DNA from: Patiria pectinifera | Lineage: Eukaryota; Echinodermata; Asteroidea; Valvatida; Asterinidae | Reading direction: 5' to 3' | NCBI GenBank assembly: GCA_029964075.1 | Contig: CM057136.1 | Location: 14,372,381-14,436,380, forward strand | Length of the DNA stretch: 64,000 bases | Shown: in pieces, positions 24,501 through 41,058 of the stretch | How the letters are laid out: each line of letters begins with the position of its first letter | How positions within the stretch are numbered: the first letter of the stretch is position 1 | Program-made: the position numbers and the translations under genes | Notes under the pieces: generated by a model | Told to the model about the DNA's origin: nothing | Databases searched by the model: none | What the model saw: the letters and a program-made list of their open reading frames with translations, nothing else

Positions 24501-25100
24501 GCACACCGTGTAAAGTGAATGGCGCCCCCAATCGCCAATCAGTAGACTTATTTCCGTAATTTTTGTTCTCCTTTTGGGAGAGGGTTAGGGTCTTAAGAAA
24601 TCATCCTGCCGGCATATAGTCTTTAATCAACTTGAATGCTACAGGAAAAGTACCAGACTTTATTCAGGGGATGGTTTGGCCAAACATTAACTATGAATAA
24701 AAAATTCAGATCATTATAAAAACCACTTAATTCCCGTCTACGGGACAAGGAGTCCACCTCCGTTCCAATACTCCGAGCATGCCTATTTTCACAGGCATAT
24801 ATACGAAATAAATGGGGGCCTTCGTCTGATTTGTTTTATATCAATTTGAAAAGGAAGAGTTTTACAACACAAAAGACATGACAATTTGGGAACGTTAGTG
24901 AGCGATCTCTATTCTGAACGAGAAACGTGATAAGTACCGCGATAATAATAATGAGGGCGTCCCATGTACACGTACATGTAGTTGAAATAGAAATCACGAA
25001 AAAAAATGGTTTGAATGATAAGGCGTGCCATACAAGTTAAAGGGCAACATGTACAAACAAGCCAGCAAGCTTGTGTACTGCTTTATAAAGCTGAATCACT
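21514..25100. other. Intergenic region between divergent BOLA1 and macroH2A
   Basis: No gene was recognised. It contains several poly(G)/poly(C) runs (near 22185, 23741, 23968 and 23991). A G/C-rich segment at 23950-24020 ends TGTATACGCCACTG, which looks like the terminus of a degraded DNA transposon. CCAAT-like motifs occur near 24528-24538. Confidence 0.4.
25082..25088 (+). promoter_or_regulatory. Candidate TATA box of macroH2A
   Basis: TTATAAA lies about 100 bp before the macroH2A ATG at 25181, which would place initiation near 25112 and give a 5' UTR of about 70 nt. This is spacing and motif only. Confidence 0.35.
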
Positions 25101-25180
25101 TGTGTTTTTTTATCACTATTTCCTGAAGCAAGCTGAACTTTGATTGCCAATTTCACAGCTCAGCATCAATCTTTATCATC

Positions 25181-30307
<5,127 letters not shown>

Positions 30308-30559
30308 AAAGGGGAGAATTAATTGTATGGGTCCTAACCTCATAACTGTCACAAGAGTTTAGTTTTTACTTCTGATTTCCTGAGTATCAACCCTCTGATT
30401 CAGTCGACTAAGGCAGGATCTAAACTTCTTGGCTACGGTTTGCCACTTACATGGAAAAGAATGAAAGCCCCTCCCCGTACACACATGTGTGTTACTGCCA
30501 AAAGAAGTACCTTGGCATTTTGGCTAGAATTTGGAGGCCTTACAAAATTGAAACCGCTC

Positions 30560-30676
30560 AGTCGGTGCGGCTTATACGCCGGTGCGGCTTATGCGCCGAC
30601 TTCAAATCTTAATTTGCAGATTTTTGCGTGCTGCGGCTTATACGCCGCGCGGCTTATATTCCGAAAATTACGGTAA
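30560..30676. repeat. Degraded transposon end, GCGGCTTATACGCC motif
   Basis: GTGCGGCTTATACGCC, GCGGCTTATGCGCC, GCGGCTTATACGCC and GCGGCTTATATTCCG occur in quick succession, ending TTACGGTAAT. This resembles a widespread animal DNA-transposon terminus beginning TACCGTAATTTTCGG on the other strand. The identification is from memory. Confidence 0.45.
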
Positions 30677-31614
30677 TGTAATATAAATGTGACCTACAAC
30701 AAAGTGTGATTACGGGCCAGTGGTCAACTATCGTTGCTGGGTTCCCACAGGCATGGAAAAATCCTGGAAAAATTCTGGAATTTAAAGCTATCATGGAAAG
30801 TCATGGGATTTTATTTTTAGATTTCTGTTGGAACCCTGTTGTTGATTTGTAACGTAACTCGAGCCGGGGAACAAAAGCAATGTGCGAACGATCTCTGGTT
30901 TGATGAAATTCTTTGGTCTAATTTGTTGGTGAACTTGCATCATAGGCCACATTTACAGATATTATTTCTGAATACATGTATGTATTTACAGACCCCTAAA
31001 ACAAACATGATTGTGAAAATTTACCAACGTGACATGGAGTTGCAATGACAATGACAAGAGGATTTGGTTAGACTTTGGAAGCCAGACGTGGGTGAAAAAA
31101 AATGCTTGCGATAGTCTGTGGTTGTACCGTTGTAGGACCGTGGTGATTATACTTCTGTATTAGTTTATATAGTTTATTAGTTTGGTTGCCTGTCGTAGTC
31201 TTTTAGCACACTTTGTAGGACTTCATGATAGAATTAGTGAATTGAATCGAATTGGGAATCTTATTAGATAATTTTGGGTTGTGCATCCTGTGATTGTAAC
31301 CCAATGAGTTTGAAATTGCTCCGACTATTTCAGAGAAATAAGGAATGACAGAGAAGTCAAGGGGAATTGTACTTTTGCGAATAATTTCCATTTTTATCAC
31401 ATTGTACATAATTATAAAAGATCAATGTGGAATTTTTGCACAAACTGGTTGAAGCCACTGCGTTAATAGACTCTACTTTTTTAGAAAATCAACTTGGCAG
31501 TTTGTCACACACTCTGACCTGTTTTGTGATTAGGCTCAAGTGTGCCAACAAGAATTCTCACATCAGTGTGGCAATTGCAAAACGTTCTCTTCATATTATG
31601 TAGTTGATTGGAGT

Positions 31615-31787
31615 TGTTACGCCCAAACTGAATCAAATGTCCCAAGTATAGTTTGGGCAGTCCAAACTACTGTTTGTACAGTCCCAACAATAGTACGGAA
31701 ATTCCAAACTGAAGTTGGGACGATCCTCAATTTTAATTGGGATCGTCCCAGCTATAGTTGGGATGATGCCATAGTTTAGGCGTAACA
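31615..31787. mobile_element. 173-bp MITE-like element
   Basis: TGTTACGCCCAAACT at the left matches the reverse complement of the right end (AGTTTAGGCGTAACA) at 14 of 15 positions. The interior repeats TTGGGACGAT/ATCGTCCCA and other TTTGGGA-type blocks, so most of the element can fold. No coding capacity. Confidence 0.65.
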
Positions 31788-34079
31788 GAAACATTTAAAC
31801 TCATACCTTTGCCAACTCATTCCTATGGTTACCAATTTATATTTGTACTAACTAGTACCTTGGCAACTCTTCTTTTAACCAGTTTTCTAGCTGGTATAAG
31901 ATAGGCCTGATTACAAAAACATAAATCTCAAGTAAAACATTGGGACTTTCTTTCTCTTTTTTTTATCAAAACTTTTTGTGTAAGCACCTTGTGGATGTGG
32001 TGGTTTGAAATCAACCTAGGTAGGGAATTGTGTATGGTGATATTTGAGTCTGTTCTCGTGGTGGATTCCGAAGATGTGTATTTTCAATAAGATGTTACTT
32101 GGAATTTTTTGATGTTTTTGCTTCAAGATTAGATTAGTCAGTAGATTTGAGATAGAAATTAAATTCTCCTGTTCGATGAAATAAAATGGGAAGAAAATCA
32201 CAGACCATGTAAAATAATTCCCTTTTATTATTAAAACAATTCCTTTATTCGTGGATGGCATCATATTTTGTTGTCATGTGACAAAATCTATTTTACCAAA
32301 AATAAAATGAAATCATAACATGGAAATTATTTTTCATATTTTAATAAATTTTATCCTAATACGATTTATAATCTTGCGCTGTATTGTGGAGGTTAGGTAT
32401 CTTTGGAAAACCTGATGAATTAATGTAGTTTGTTATACAAAAAAAAGGAAAACCAAATACAATGTAGTTTGACCTCTACTATATTGGAAAGGTCATTCAA
32501 AGTGGATGCAAGACAAACTTCTGGTCCCAATACAAATCATGTTTCCCTTTGAGGTATTACAAAGATTGTTTAAAAATAAGTAAACCATTTTTAAATAAAG
32601 GACAACTACAGTTTTGTGGATCAGGAAATATTTCAATAACACAGCGTATTGTGTTTTAGACATTCTTGTAAATAAAATACATTTACAAGAGTAAACAAGA
32701 GAGAAATTAGATTTATTGAATTTTATTATGCTTGCAAAGATAGTTTTTAAACGCAGTGATATAGGCAGCAGTATCAAATGCTTTGAGACAAAAGCTATAA
32801 TTTTTGTTTGTTAGATTTTATGAATTTTGCTGAAATATTACAATGTTTTGTTAGTCACAAACTGATTAATTGTTTAGAGCTCACTATAATCCACTGGATC
32901 TTTAGTAGGCAATTACGCTACTATTACATAAAACATTTTATGTTCTGAATGAGAATTTCGTATGGACTTGTGTTCTTCTTGTCATCTCAATTTTGTGATG
33001 GTTTGTCTGGGGAAATTGTGTATTTTCAAAATGGCGAGAACATTTATGAGGTGAATATCCTTTGACGGAAAATATCACATAAATCTGATCCCCCCCCCAA
33101 AAAAATAGACAAAATGGAAAATAGAACATCAAAACATCATGTTATGGTGGCCGCGAAGGGACATTTGATGCGCAAATTTCTTATACGACTATTGTGCAAT
33201 ACGTGGATTAACAAGCAACAAATAAAACTGAAGATCATATTTACAGGGACATGAAAATAGTACGAGTCATAAACAGTAGACCAATAAAATAATGCTCAAA
33301 ATTTAAAATGACGGCAACGAAGAAAAACATTTACTACCATTTAAAGTTCGTTGTCAACTTCTTTCATGACATATCGCTATTTTTTTTCCAAAGATAATCC
33401 GGACTGTGAACAACCCTTGAGAGTAATAGTGATTCAGCAGTTTCACCACCATGTTCAAAATCTACTGAAAAAGGTCTACCTACCTCACAAATAAGAAAAA
33501 GGCCAAATGTATGAGTGCCATGAAAAGAAGCCATTCAGTTCACTGAGTTCAAACTCCACCAAAAAGGTCCCCGACCCGCACACACGGGCTTAGTCCTGCA
33601 TCATGATTTGGCCATTCAGTCATTTTGTTATGTACACATGCCTCAGCTATTTTTGCAATGTCATAGACTTTTAGGTACAGTCTACCTACTACTATTCCAC
33701 GTCAAACAAAAGGTCATGGAACCCTGTTCGACAGTTCCCGAGAAAGGTTCTTCACCATCATGTTATAGTTCACGTGCAGGTAGCTGGATAGACGAGTTGT
33801 GAAATTTTATTTAGAGGCATCATCACCTTTAATGTTTTCAACTATGTCTATTAATTATGCGAAGTTTGGATTGTTTTTGCTCTTCAGTCAGCCGACAATG
33901 CTGAGTATCTACACAGTCATTTGTAAAAAATAATTTTTGCGACCATTAACGTGTATACGGCTTCTGTAAAGCGATAATGACATCCTGCATCCGCATGGGT
34001 CTACTAAAGGCCAAGTCACATGAGATAATTTTCAGAGGCAACTTTAACTTGACGCCGACCGAATGCTGCAAGCACAAGG

Positions 34080-34344
34080 CAGTGGTGCACCCAAAAGGGA
34101 GGGGGGCTCGGGGGCTTGAGCCCCCCTCCAAGAGGTTGTCATTTTTTGGGGGGTATTATTTTTTAGTCCCACGATTTGACCTCATGGTGTTATTATGTGG
34201 CCTATTTTCGAGTAGTATAATAGAGGGGTAATTGGTGCCACCAACGTCAAAATAGTCCGCCCCCCCCCCCCAAAAAAAACCTTAAAAAAATTGCAAAACA
34301 AATTGTGAGCCCCCCTCAAAAACCAAATCGTGGGTGCGCCACTG
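34080..34344. mobile_element. 265-bp hAT-like MITE
   Basis: The ends are CAGTGGTGCACCC and GGGTGCGCCACTG, 13-bp TIRs with one mismatch. They are flanked by GCACAAGG on the left and ACACTAGG on the right, which agree at six of eight positions. CAGTG termini with an 8-bp target duplication fit hAT. It contains G-runs and C-runs facing each other and no ORF. Confidence 0.7.
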
Positions 34345-34830
34345 ACACTAGGCCTTAAGGAACTGTTGGGGAAAACAACGAACATTTTCCCAACTCTTTA
34401 GTACATTAATTGCGTCAAAGTAAAGATCCCTAATGTTTTCTCCCTGGAGATTGCCGTGAACAATTGTAATTGCTTTGTATTTCAAGAAGCAAAGAACTGG
34501 GAGGGAGGTAGGTCGGAGATCAGTCCTCTAGTTTGAGTTCCTTTTTGACAGCAAGGCTCTCCTTGAAAAAAAGGTTTCCGACCCTGCAAAGAGGCCACGG
34601 GTTGTGTAAACCTTAGGTCTACCCCGACACCAGATTCGCACTTTGTTCAAGACATTATCTTCGTTTGCGTGCTTGCGTGTAATGAATGATTAATATTGAA
34701 CTTATTCGGATAGCATACTGCCATCGTAATCATTGAGTCTGGACGCTTTCGATTCGTCGATGTGAGCCTATAGTAAAGGTTGATAGGTCAGACACGCGGA
34801 ATGACTAAGCGCATTTTTTTGTCTGGGGAG

Positions 34831-34921
34831 TCTATATAAAGGCAGATTTTTCCTGTTGCACACATACAGCTGATGCATTCAATTGTGAATACCCACCGAA
34901 ACACTTGGTGATATTTTCAAG
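34831..34921 (+). promoter_or_regulatory. TATA box and non-coding first exon of the RDH-like gene
   Basis: TCTATATAAAGG at 34831-34842 is a strong TATA box. About 30 bp downstream a short leader runs to TTTTCAAG at 34921, followed by GTAGGT, a consensus donor. The matching acceptor is TATAG at 35278-35282, leading into the ATG exon. I infer a 5'-UTR intron of about 360 bp. Confidence 0.6.
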
Positions 34922-35396
34922 GTAGGTATATTTTAGCTGTATCACCATAGGCCTAATTTTCAACGAATATGCTTTTTCAAAAGTACAGATTTCAACACAA
35001 GCGTTAAAACGCTCAGGAAATGCTCTTGCCCCGCCCGTGCATTGAACGTTTAAACGTTTTACCAGCTGCCGCTTGCTCCAATATTATGAAGAAGACGGTC
35101 TAATGGATATGAGAAGAAGCCAATTCGTAAATGTAGTTAATTTTCAGGAGGTATATTCCACCACCATTTAATGGTATGGAAATTGGAAATAGTATGGAAA
35201 TTGTGCTTCAATAATTGTTGTGTGCAATGTTTAAATCGGTGAATGAAAATCCAATTTCTCTTATTTTCTCATCTATGTATAGGTTACTTGACTTCGAGAG
35301 AACGGAGCCACTGACGTCAGAATAAAACACCTAGCTGATTAGGCAGATACGAATATTCCCGAGTGGCGTATATTAACGTTACATCCTAACCAAGCC

Positions 35397-38300
35397 ATGA
35401 ACAAGCTGGATATCTTCGGTTGCAGCGTGGACCCTGCAATTGCTGCGTCGGTGGTTGTCGGTGAGTTAATAGTTTGTATTACTGGTACATTAGAATGTCG
35501 GACCCAATGACCAGCCTACTGTCCTTTGACTTACTGACTGAGTCACTGAATGACTGACAACTGACCGACTAAAATGCCCTAAAATGAGGCTTTCATGCAG
35601 ATCTGGCCTGCAGCTCGACAAGGCAGATCTATGCTTGTCATGTTCTTTCTCCTATAGACCTTTATCATGGCTGCCACCATTTCAATCATTTTACATGTAA
35701 TAATAATTATCCAATAACAGCACTGAATGATTTTTTTTGTGCAAAAAAGGAACCAGACTATTTCCCTTCCAGCCTCGCTTAGGTCGGTTGATTTAAATGG
35801 GAAAAATCAAGATGCCCCAACATGATAATGGTATATTGGGTTGGTTGATGGGTGGGTATATCATAATAGTTTCTCTATATTTAATAATTCTCTCTTGGCG
35901 GTGAATTTAACTGAACAAAACTTGATTGCTGACAACTACCTTTCTGTGGTTCATCGCTCGAATGTCTGTACAGGCGTCGTTGTGGTCTTGTGGCTTGTGC
36001 GGAGATGGGTGGCAGGTGGATGGTGCTACAGCAATGCTCGCCTGGACGGCAAGACGGTTGTCATCACAGGAGCCAACACTGGCATTGGCAAGGAGACAGC
36101 AAAGGACATGGCCAGGCGAGGTAGATATAAACTTCCGTTTAAGGACATCAATCAAACAAGCAAGTAATAAGCAAGAAAGCCAACCAACTATAGCAAGCAC
36201 AAAACAGTAGCAACAAAGCTGATTGGCATGCTGCGTATAAGACCAAAACACAGCAGAAGCAAGAAGAGCAGCAACAGGACAAGAAAATTGCGATTCGCCA
36301 ATAAGTAGCTAACGGCAACAGCAGCAGTTGCGACTGCAAAGAATCACAATCGTATCCCCATCAGCAACAATTATGCACAATGCAAAGAAACACAAGCAGC
36401 AGCAATAGCAAAAATAACAGTAAGGTAGCCCCAGTAGCATGATATTATGTCGCAACATGTAGTAGTCAAAACTGTTGTCTGTTTTTCTGCTACCGCAGAT
36501 GAATAAAGGTCTTGCTGAAATACAACATTCGCGATTCCTAGTCTTGTTTTGACCCTTCCAGGTGCTCGTGTGATCATAGCCTGCCGTGATCTGCCCAAAG
36601 CCGAAGCAGCCGCCTCTGAGATTCGTACAGCCACGGGTAACAACAAGGTGACGGTACGCAAACTAGACCTGGCTTCTCTTGCCTCGGTGAGAGAGTGCGC
36701 CAAGAAGATCAAGGCAGAGGTGAAAAAGCTGGATATACTCATCAACAATGCAGGTAAAGAATAATTCAATGGCCTTTTGACATGTAACGAAATAAGTAAA
36801 AGGCAATGAAATAGAAACGATTGCCCTCCATAACTGTTAGTGAGCTATACATTTTTTTTCAACACGTACGTTAACTTCTGTGTTTCACTAGAATCAATTC
36901 TAATGACAGTTTTTGATGTAACCTTTGCGTAAATTTACATTATTTTTTCTATATTCCCTCTGAGTCTGTTGATAAAAAACCATGACTTTATTCACTTTCT
37001 TTGTCATGAATCCGTGTACAGGAATCATGATGTGCCCACCGCTGAAGACAGAAGATGGGTTCGAGATGCAGCTTGGTGTCAATCATCTGGGCCACTTCCT
37101 TCTGACCAATCTCCTGCTGGATCTCATGAAATCCTCCGCCCCTGCTCGCATCGTCAACGTATCCTCCCTCGCCCACGACTTCAATGGCGCCAAGATGTTC
37201 TGGGACGACATCAACCTGGAGAAGAACTACGACCCGGCGGCGGCCTACGGGCAAAGCAAACTGGCCAACGTTCTCTTCACCGTTGAGTTAGCGAAACGTC
37301 TCAAAGGTAAAGTAGTGTGCAGATGTATTGTTTCCTCATTAATGCAGGGTTTTAAAGACATAGATGTACGGGTTGAGATAAACTTTACTCCTCTCCCTTT
37401 TGACCACGGTACCTAAAGCTGAGCCCCAAGTCCGCCCACGGCCAAATACTGACCTACAGAAACGTCTCTAGGCAGTCGATTTTAAGAATATATACTTAAA
37501 TCTTCCGATGGCCTTTGAGATAGCTCAAAACAAACCAATCGATGGATCAAAATAATTTAAAGTATACATTTGGCACTCAAGCAAGTTTCGAAATCGAAGT
37601 CATAAAACAGGGAGAGGTGGGACATTCAAATATAAGTTTAAACCCCAAAGTTAACGATTGTTTATTTACGTAATATTTGATCTCTTAATTGACTTCATAG
37701 GTACTCAGGTGACAGCCAACGCCTTGCATCCAGGAACTATCGAGACTGAGCTCACGCGCCACGCGCAGCAGGCCATGAGTCTCCCATGGAGAATCTTCTT
37801 CAGGATCATGTGCTCTCCCATCGGTAATTTCTTCCGTAAGACGGCTGTGCAGGGCGCGCAGACCACCATCCACTTGGCCGTGTCTGAGGAACTGAAGAAC
37901 ACTTCTGGCCAGTACTACAGGTTGGTGACACGATGATGAAAGTGACAAGAGTAGGCCTACTATGAAAAAAAAATCCCTTTATTTTTTAAAGCATTCAGAG
38001 GCACACGGTATGCTTTTAGCCTGGATTATCTTAAGTGGTATGGTCGTTGCCATGATATCCATCGGGCTTGCGGAGGATGCATTTGTATCGAGCTCGCAAA
38101 ATGACTCACTGTTGTGCAATGGTTCATGAGCCTTGAAGTTGCCATTTTGCAGAACATTCGATATTTGTGGACATCAAATGGATAACGTGCGTGCTAAACT
38201 TTACAAGCAACTTTTTTTCATGCATTTTGTGCTTACACAGGCTTAACCCCGGGCCCAATTTCATGTCGCTTCTTATAGCTATGACAAAAATGAAATGCTT

Positions 38301-38458
38301 AGTAAGAGAAACTGAGTGACAACCTTCGTTTTTCGTTTGATCTTTTCAGTGACTGCGTTCCTGCCAAGACCAACAAGCAGTACGTGAACAGTGAGAACGC
38401 CCGCCGCTTGTGGGAGATGAGCGCCGAGATGGTTGGATTGGATAAGAAGGTGGACTAA
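35397..38458 (+). CDS. Retinol dehydrogenase-like short-chain dehydrogenase (RDH11-14 type, 6 exons)
   Basis: Classical NAD(P)-dependent short-chain dehydrogenase, probably membrane-anchored and acting on retinoid or other lipid aldehydes/alcohols. Exons: 35397-35460, 35974-36120, 36562-36753, 37022-37306, 37701-37920 and 38350-38458, all GT-AG, product 338 residues, near the 316-336 of human RDH11-14. A hydrophobic N terminus ([15 protein letters not shown]) suggests a membrane anchor. Motifs: cofactor loop [54 protein letters not shown], and catalytic YGQSK (Tyr and Lys of YxxxK). After these comes the [12 protein letters not shown] segment typical of this group. Residues RD after ACRD suggest NADP preference. 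The assignment to RDH11, 12, 13 or 14 is not possible by eye; RDH13/14 are the closest in length. Confidence 0.92.
36121..36561 (+). other. RDH-like intron 2 with CAGCA-rich degenerate repeat
   Basis: Much of 36150-36420 is built from AGCAA, CAGCAG and AAGCA pieces without a fixed period. It is intron, bounded by a GTAGAT donor and TTCCAG acceptor; the long minus-strand open frames in it are compositional. Confidence 0.5.
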
Positions 38459-41058
38459 ACTAGACACTGTCATGCAGTGTTTGGTATAGACGTTATTATT
38501 AAAAAATGTACGGATTCGGAGACTAACACGCCCTGTACTGTTGTTGATTTTTGGTTGTTTTTGAGGCTGCTGCAGTAGAAAAATACAAATGCAGCCAGCC
38601 TTTTCGTATGTTATATCATTTTTGCTCGCTTTGTTTTAGCTCTAGTCACTGGCTGGTTAATCGCTCGCTATTGATGAACACAATTGGACACATATACATT
38701 CAATAGAATGCAAGGAGAGAGGGACTTATTAACTGAATTGCTATTTAATGTTGGTGTTTATGTACCATTTAAATTCATTTCATGCATACATAATTTTACA
38801 GAGCAAAAAAATTCAAAATTGATTTCTTTGTACGTTGTGTAAATGCAATTATTTCTTGATCTCCAGTCATAATGCTTTGTAGCCTATTGAGTTTTTCACT
38901 GGCTGATATTATGTACCTTAATTTTTGCAAAAGGGATACTCATCATAGACGACTTGTAGCAATGTCCCCATCGATTAAATGTTACAGAAGCTTTCAAGTA
39001 ATAGGTCGGAAGTAGTTGCAAAAATATTGCTCAGTTTGTTCATTGTTTTGTAAACAGAACATTAATCTTCTCAGAAAGTTTAACGAAAATGTTTTAATGT
39101 TTTATTTGATTAATTTAGATTTGTGTGTGATTGTACTGCTATGATTGCTGTGTGTATAACTGGGGCGGTAGATTCCTATAAGTAAATGCAATTTCTGAAC
39201 ACTAATGAGGTAAAAATAAAACATTTGTATTCCCAAAATGAAATATATCTTTCCGTTTCCCGTTTCTCTTTATCATCAACATTTGAAACTGCTTTATTCT
39301 CCAACTTATCTATGGCTGATTGTTTCACTGTTCGTGGAATATCTCAATTGAAAAGTAATCCACCTAATGCTACAAAGAGCAAATTAACTTGGGATGTTAT
39401 TATTCTGGGGTCGTATCTCTCGTATAGCGTTCGTTGCATGGTTTATTCAATCGATATTTATAATTCGTTTATATTTTTTCTTTACAATTTCGTGCCGATG
39501 CACTTGTAATGCAAATCCGCTTGGGAAGTGGGAATTTGAGGTTAATTAAAAGCAAAGGTGTTTTACGCAAATTGCAATAATTTCGTGTCAGTTTTCGTCA
39601 CTTGTCAACAGAGGGCGACATATATTCCACCGATATCTCCCTCATAACCCATCCGCGAAAAATCTCACGATCTTTCCTTTTTGAAGAACAGTACTATCGG
39701 GTACATCCATAAATACGCGACGCTCTTCTAAAGGTCTGCGATCGAGTGCGTCCGCCAAAAGCAAATAAAACGTACCAATCTAATCACCGCGTATTGCAGT
39801 TGACATTTGACCCTAAGCCAAACACTACACAATGGTGCCGAGTATAGCAAACAATACTTTATGTCGGGGTTTTGGTCAAAGTCGACGTGAGCGGGTTGAA
39901 CTTCAATAAATTCCAGGTCTAGTCGGCTTACTCAAGTTAATATTCACCATCCCTGGCGTGTGTAAATGTAAAAACACCCGACTTTATATAATATTTGCTC
40001 TCGGACCGAACTGATGAATATCGCATTATGCAATTATTTTATGTAGGATTTTTCTCGACGCAGTTTTATGGAGATGACTAATTATTTTCGTGTTTCTCGC
40101 TTTTCAAAAATATTTGTTTTATGAAAACAATTCTATACTATATTATTATATTGTTTAGCATAGACAAGTAAATTAAGGTGACTAAGCATATCATCTTCAT
40201 AATAAAATTTGTGACTCTAAGTTCTGTCACAACCTCAAATACAAGACATTTAATTTTTATAATATACTTAGGAGATTTGGCAGAGTGGGCGTATAATTGA
40301 CAAAAGACATTACCTTACATAACATATTTGTATACCTCCTGAAACGAGTTTTAAGAAATCATCACAATTACAGTAAAATCTTCACTTATACTTCTCCTTT
40401 AAAGAGAATATATGCGAGACTTAACGATTTACGTCATAATGACGTGAAAAGCGTATTTTTCTTACGCACTACTTAAACTGTTTTGTAAAGCATGACAAGT
40501 TATTCGAAATTTGTAATCGCCACAAACTATTGCATTCCCAATTTATCTCACATTTTGAACAGACAATAACCGATATATTACTCATATGATTGTAATTTGT
40601 TTTGTGTATAAACTGTGGGTTTCTGTATATGTATAAATGGTACAGTTAGCCTATGATATAAAACTATACGGTCATGTAACATTAAACATGCGACTTAGTC
40701 GCTTTTAAGCTCAGTTAGAAAATGGCTAAGGCTAGACGGGTGAATGGCGCGAAGGAAAGAGGCGTGGCTCAAATCACAGTTTTTCTTTCAAAACTTGCAA
40801 TATTTTGATCAGACAGCGATTTTTGCAAAGCGGCTGCAAGCCCGAGAGTATGTATAAAACTTTCGAATAGTTTTACAATAAAGGCAACTTCTATCCAAAC
40901 TCAAACATTCCACGAACAACTTGTTAATTCATCTCCGTATCTCCCTAAAAGGCGCCCTCCAAAGATAAGACCTGCCAATTTCTTTGAGGCAAAACGTTTA
41001 CATTGCTAACTGACTCATTAATTAATTGGTTCCTGGGTGGTGAACGTTTAATTTGGTC
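38459..41058. other. RDH-like 3' UTR and convergent intergenic space
   Basis: The AT-rich 3' UTR may end after AATAAA at 39215-39220. No gene was recognised before the convergent arrestin gene ends at 41059. The 107-codon open frame at 39186 has no recognisable features and no codon-like composition. Confidence 0.45.

Larger units (their letters stand above)
30308..34830. other. macroH2A 3' UTR and intergenic region
   Basis: AT-rich, with no further gene recognised. An AATAAA at 32301 could end a long macroH2A UTR but this is unproven. MITE-like elements at 30560-30676, 31615-31787 and 34080-34344 are listed separately. Confidence 0.4.

Noticed and set aside
39186-39509. 107-codon open frame after the RDH-like gene
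   Set aside because: AT-rich, no family resemblance, no splice or start context; it is probably 3' UTR or flank.
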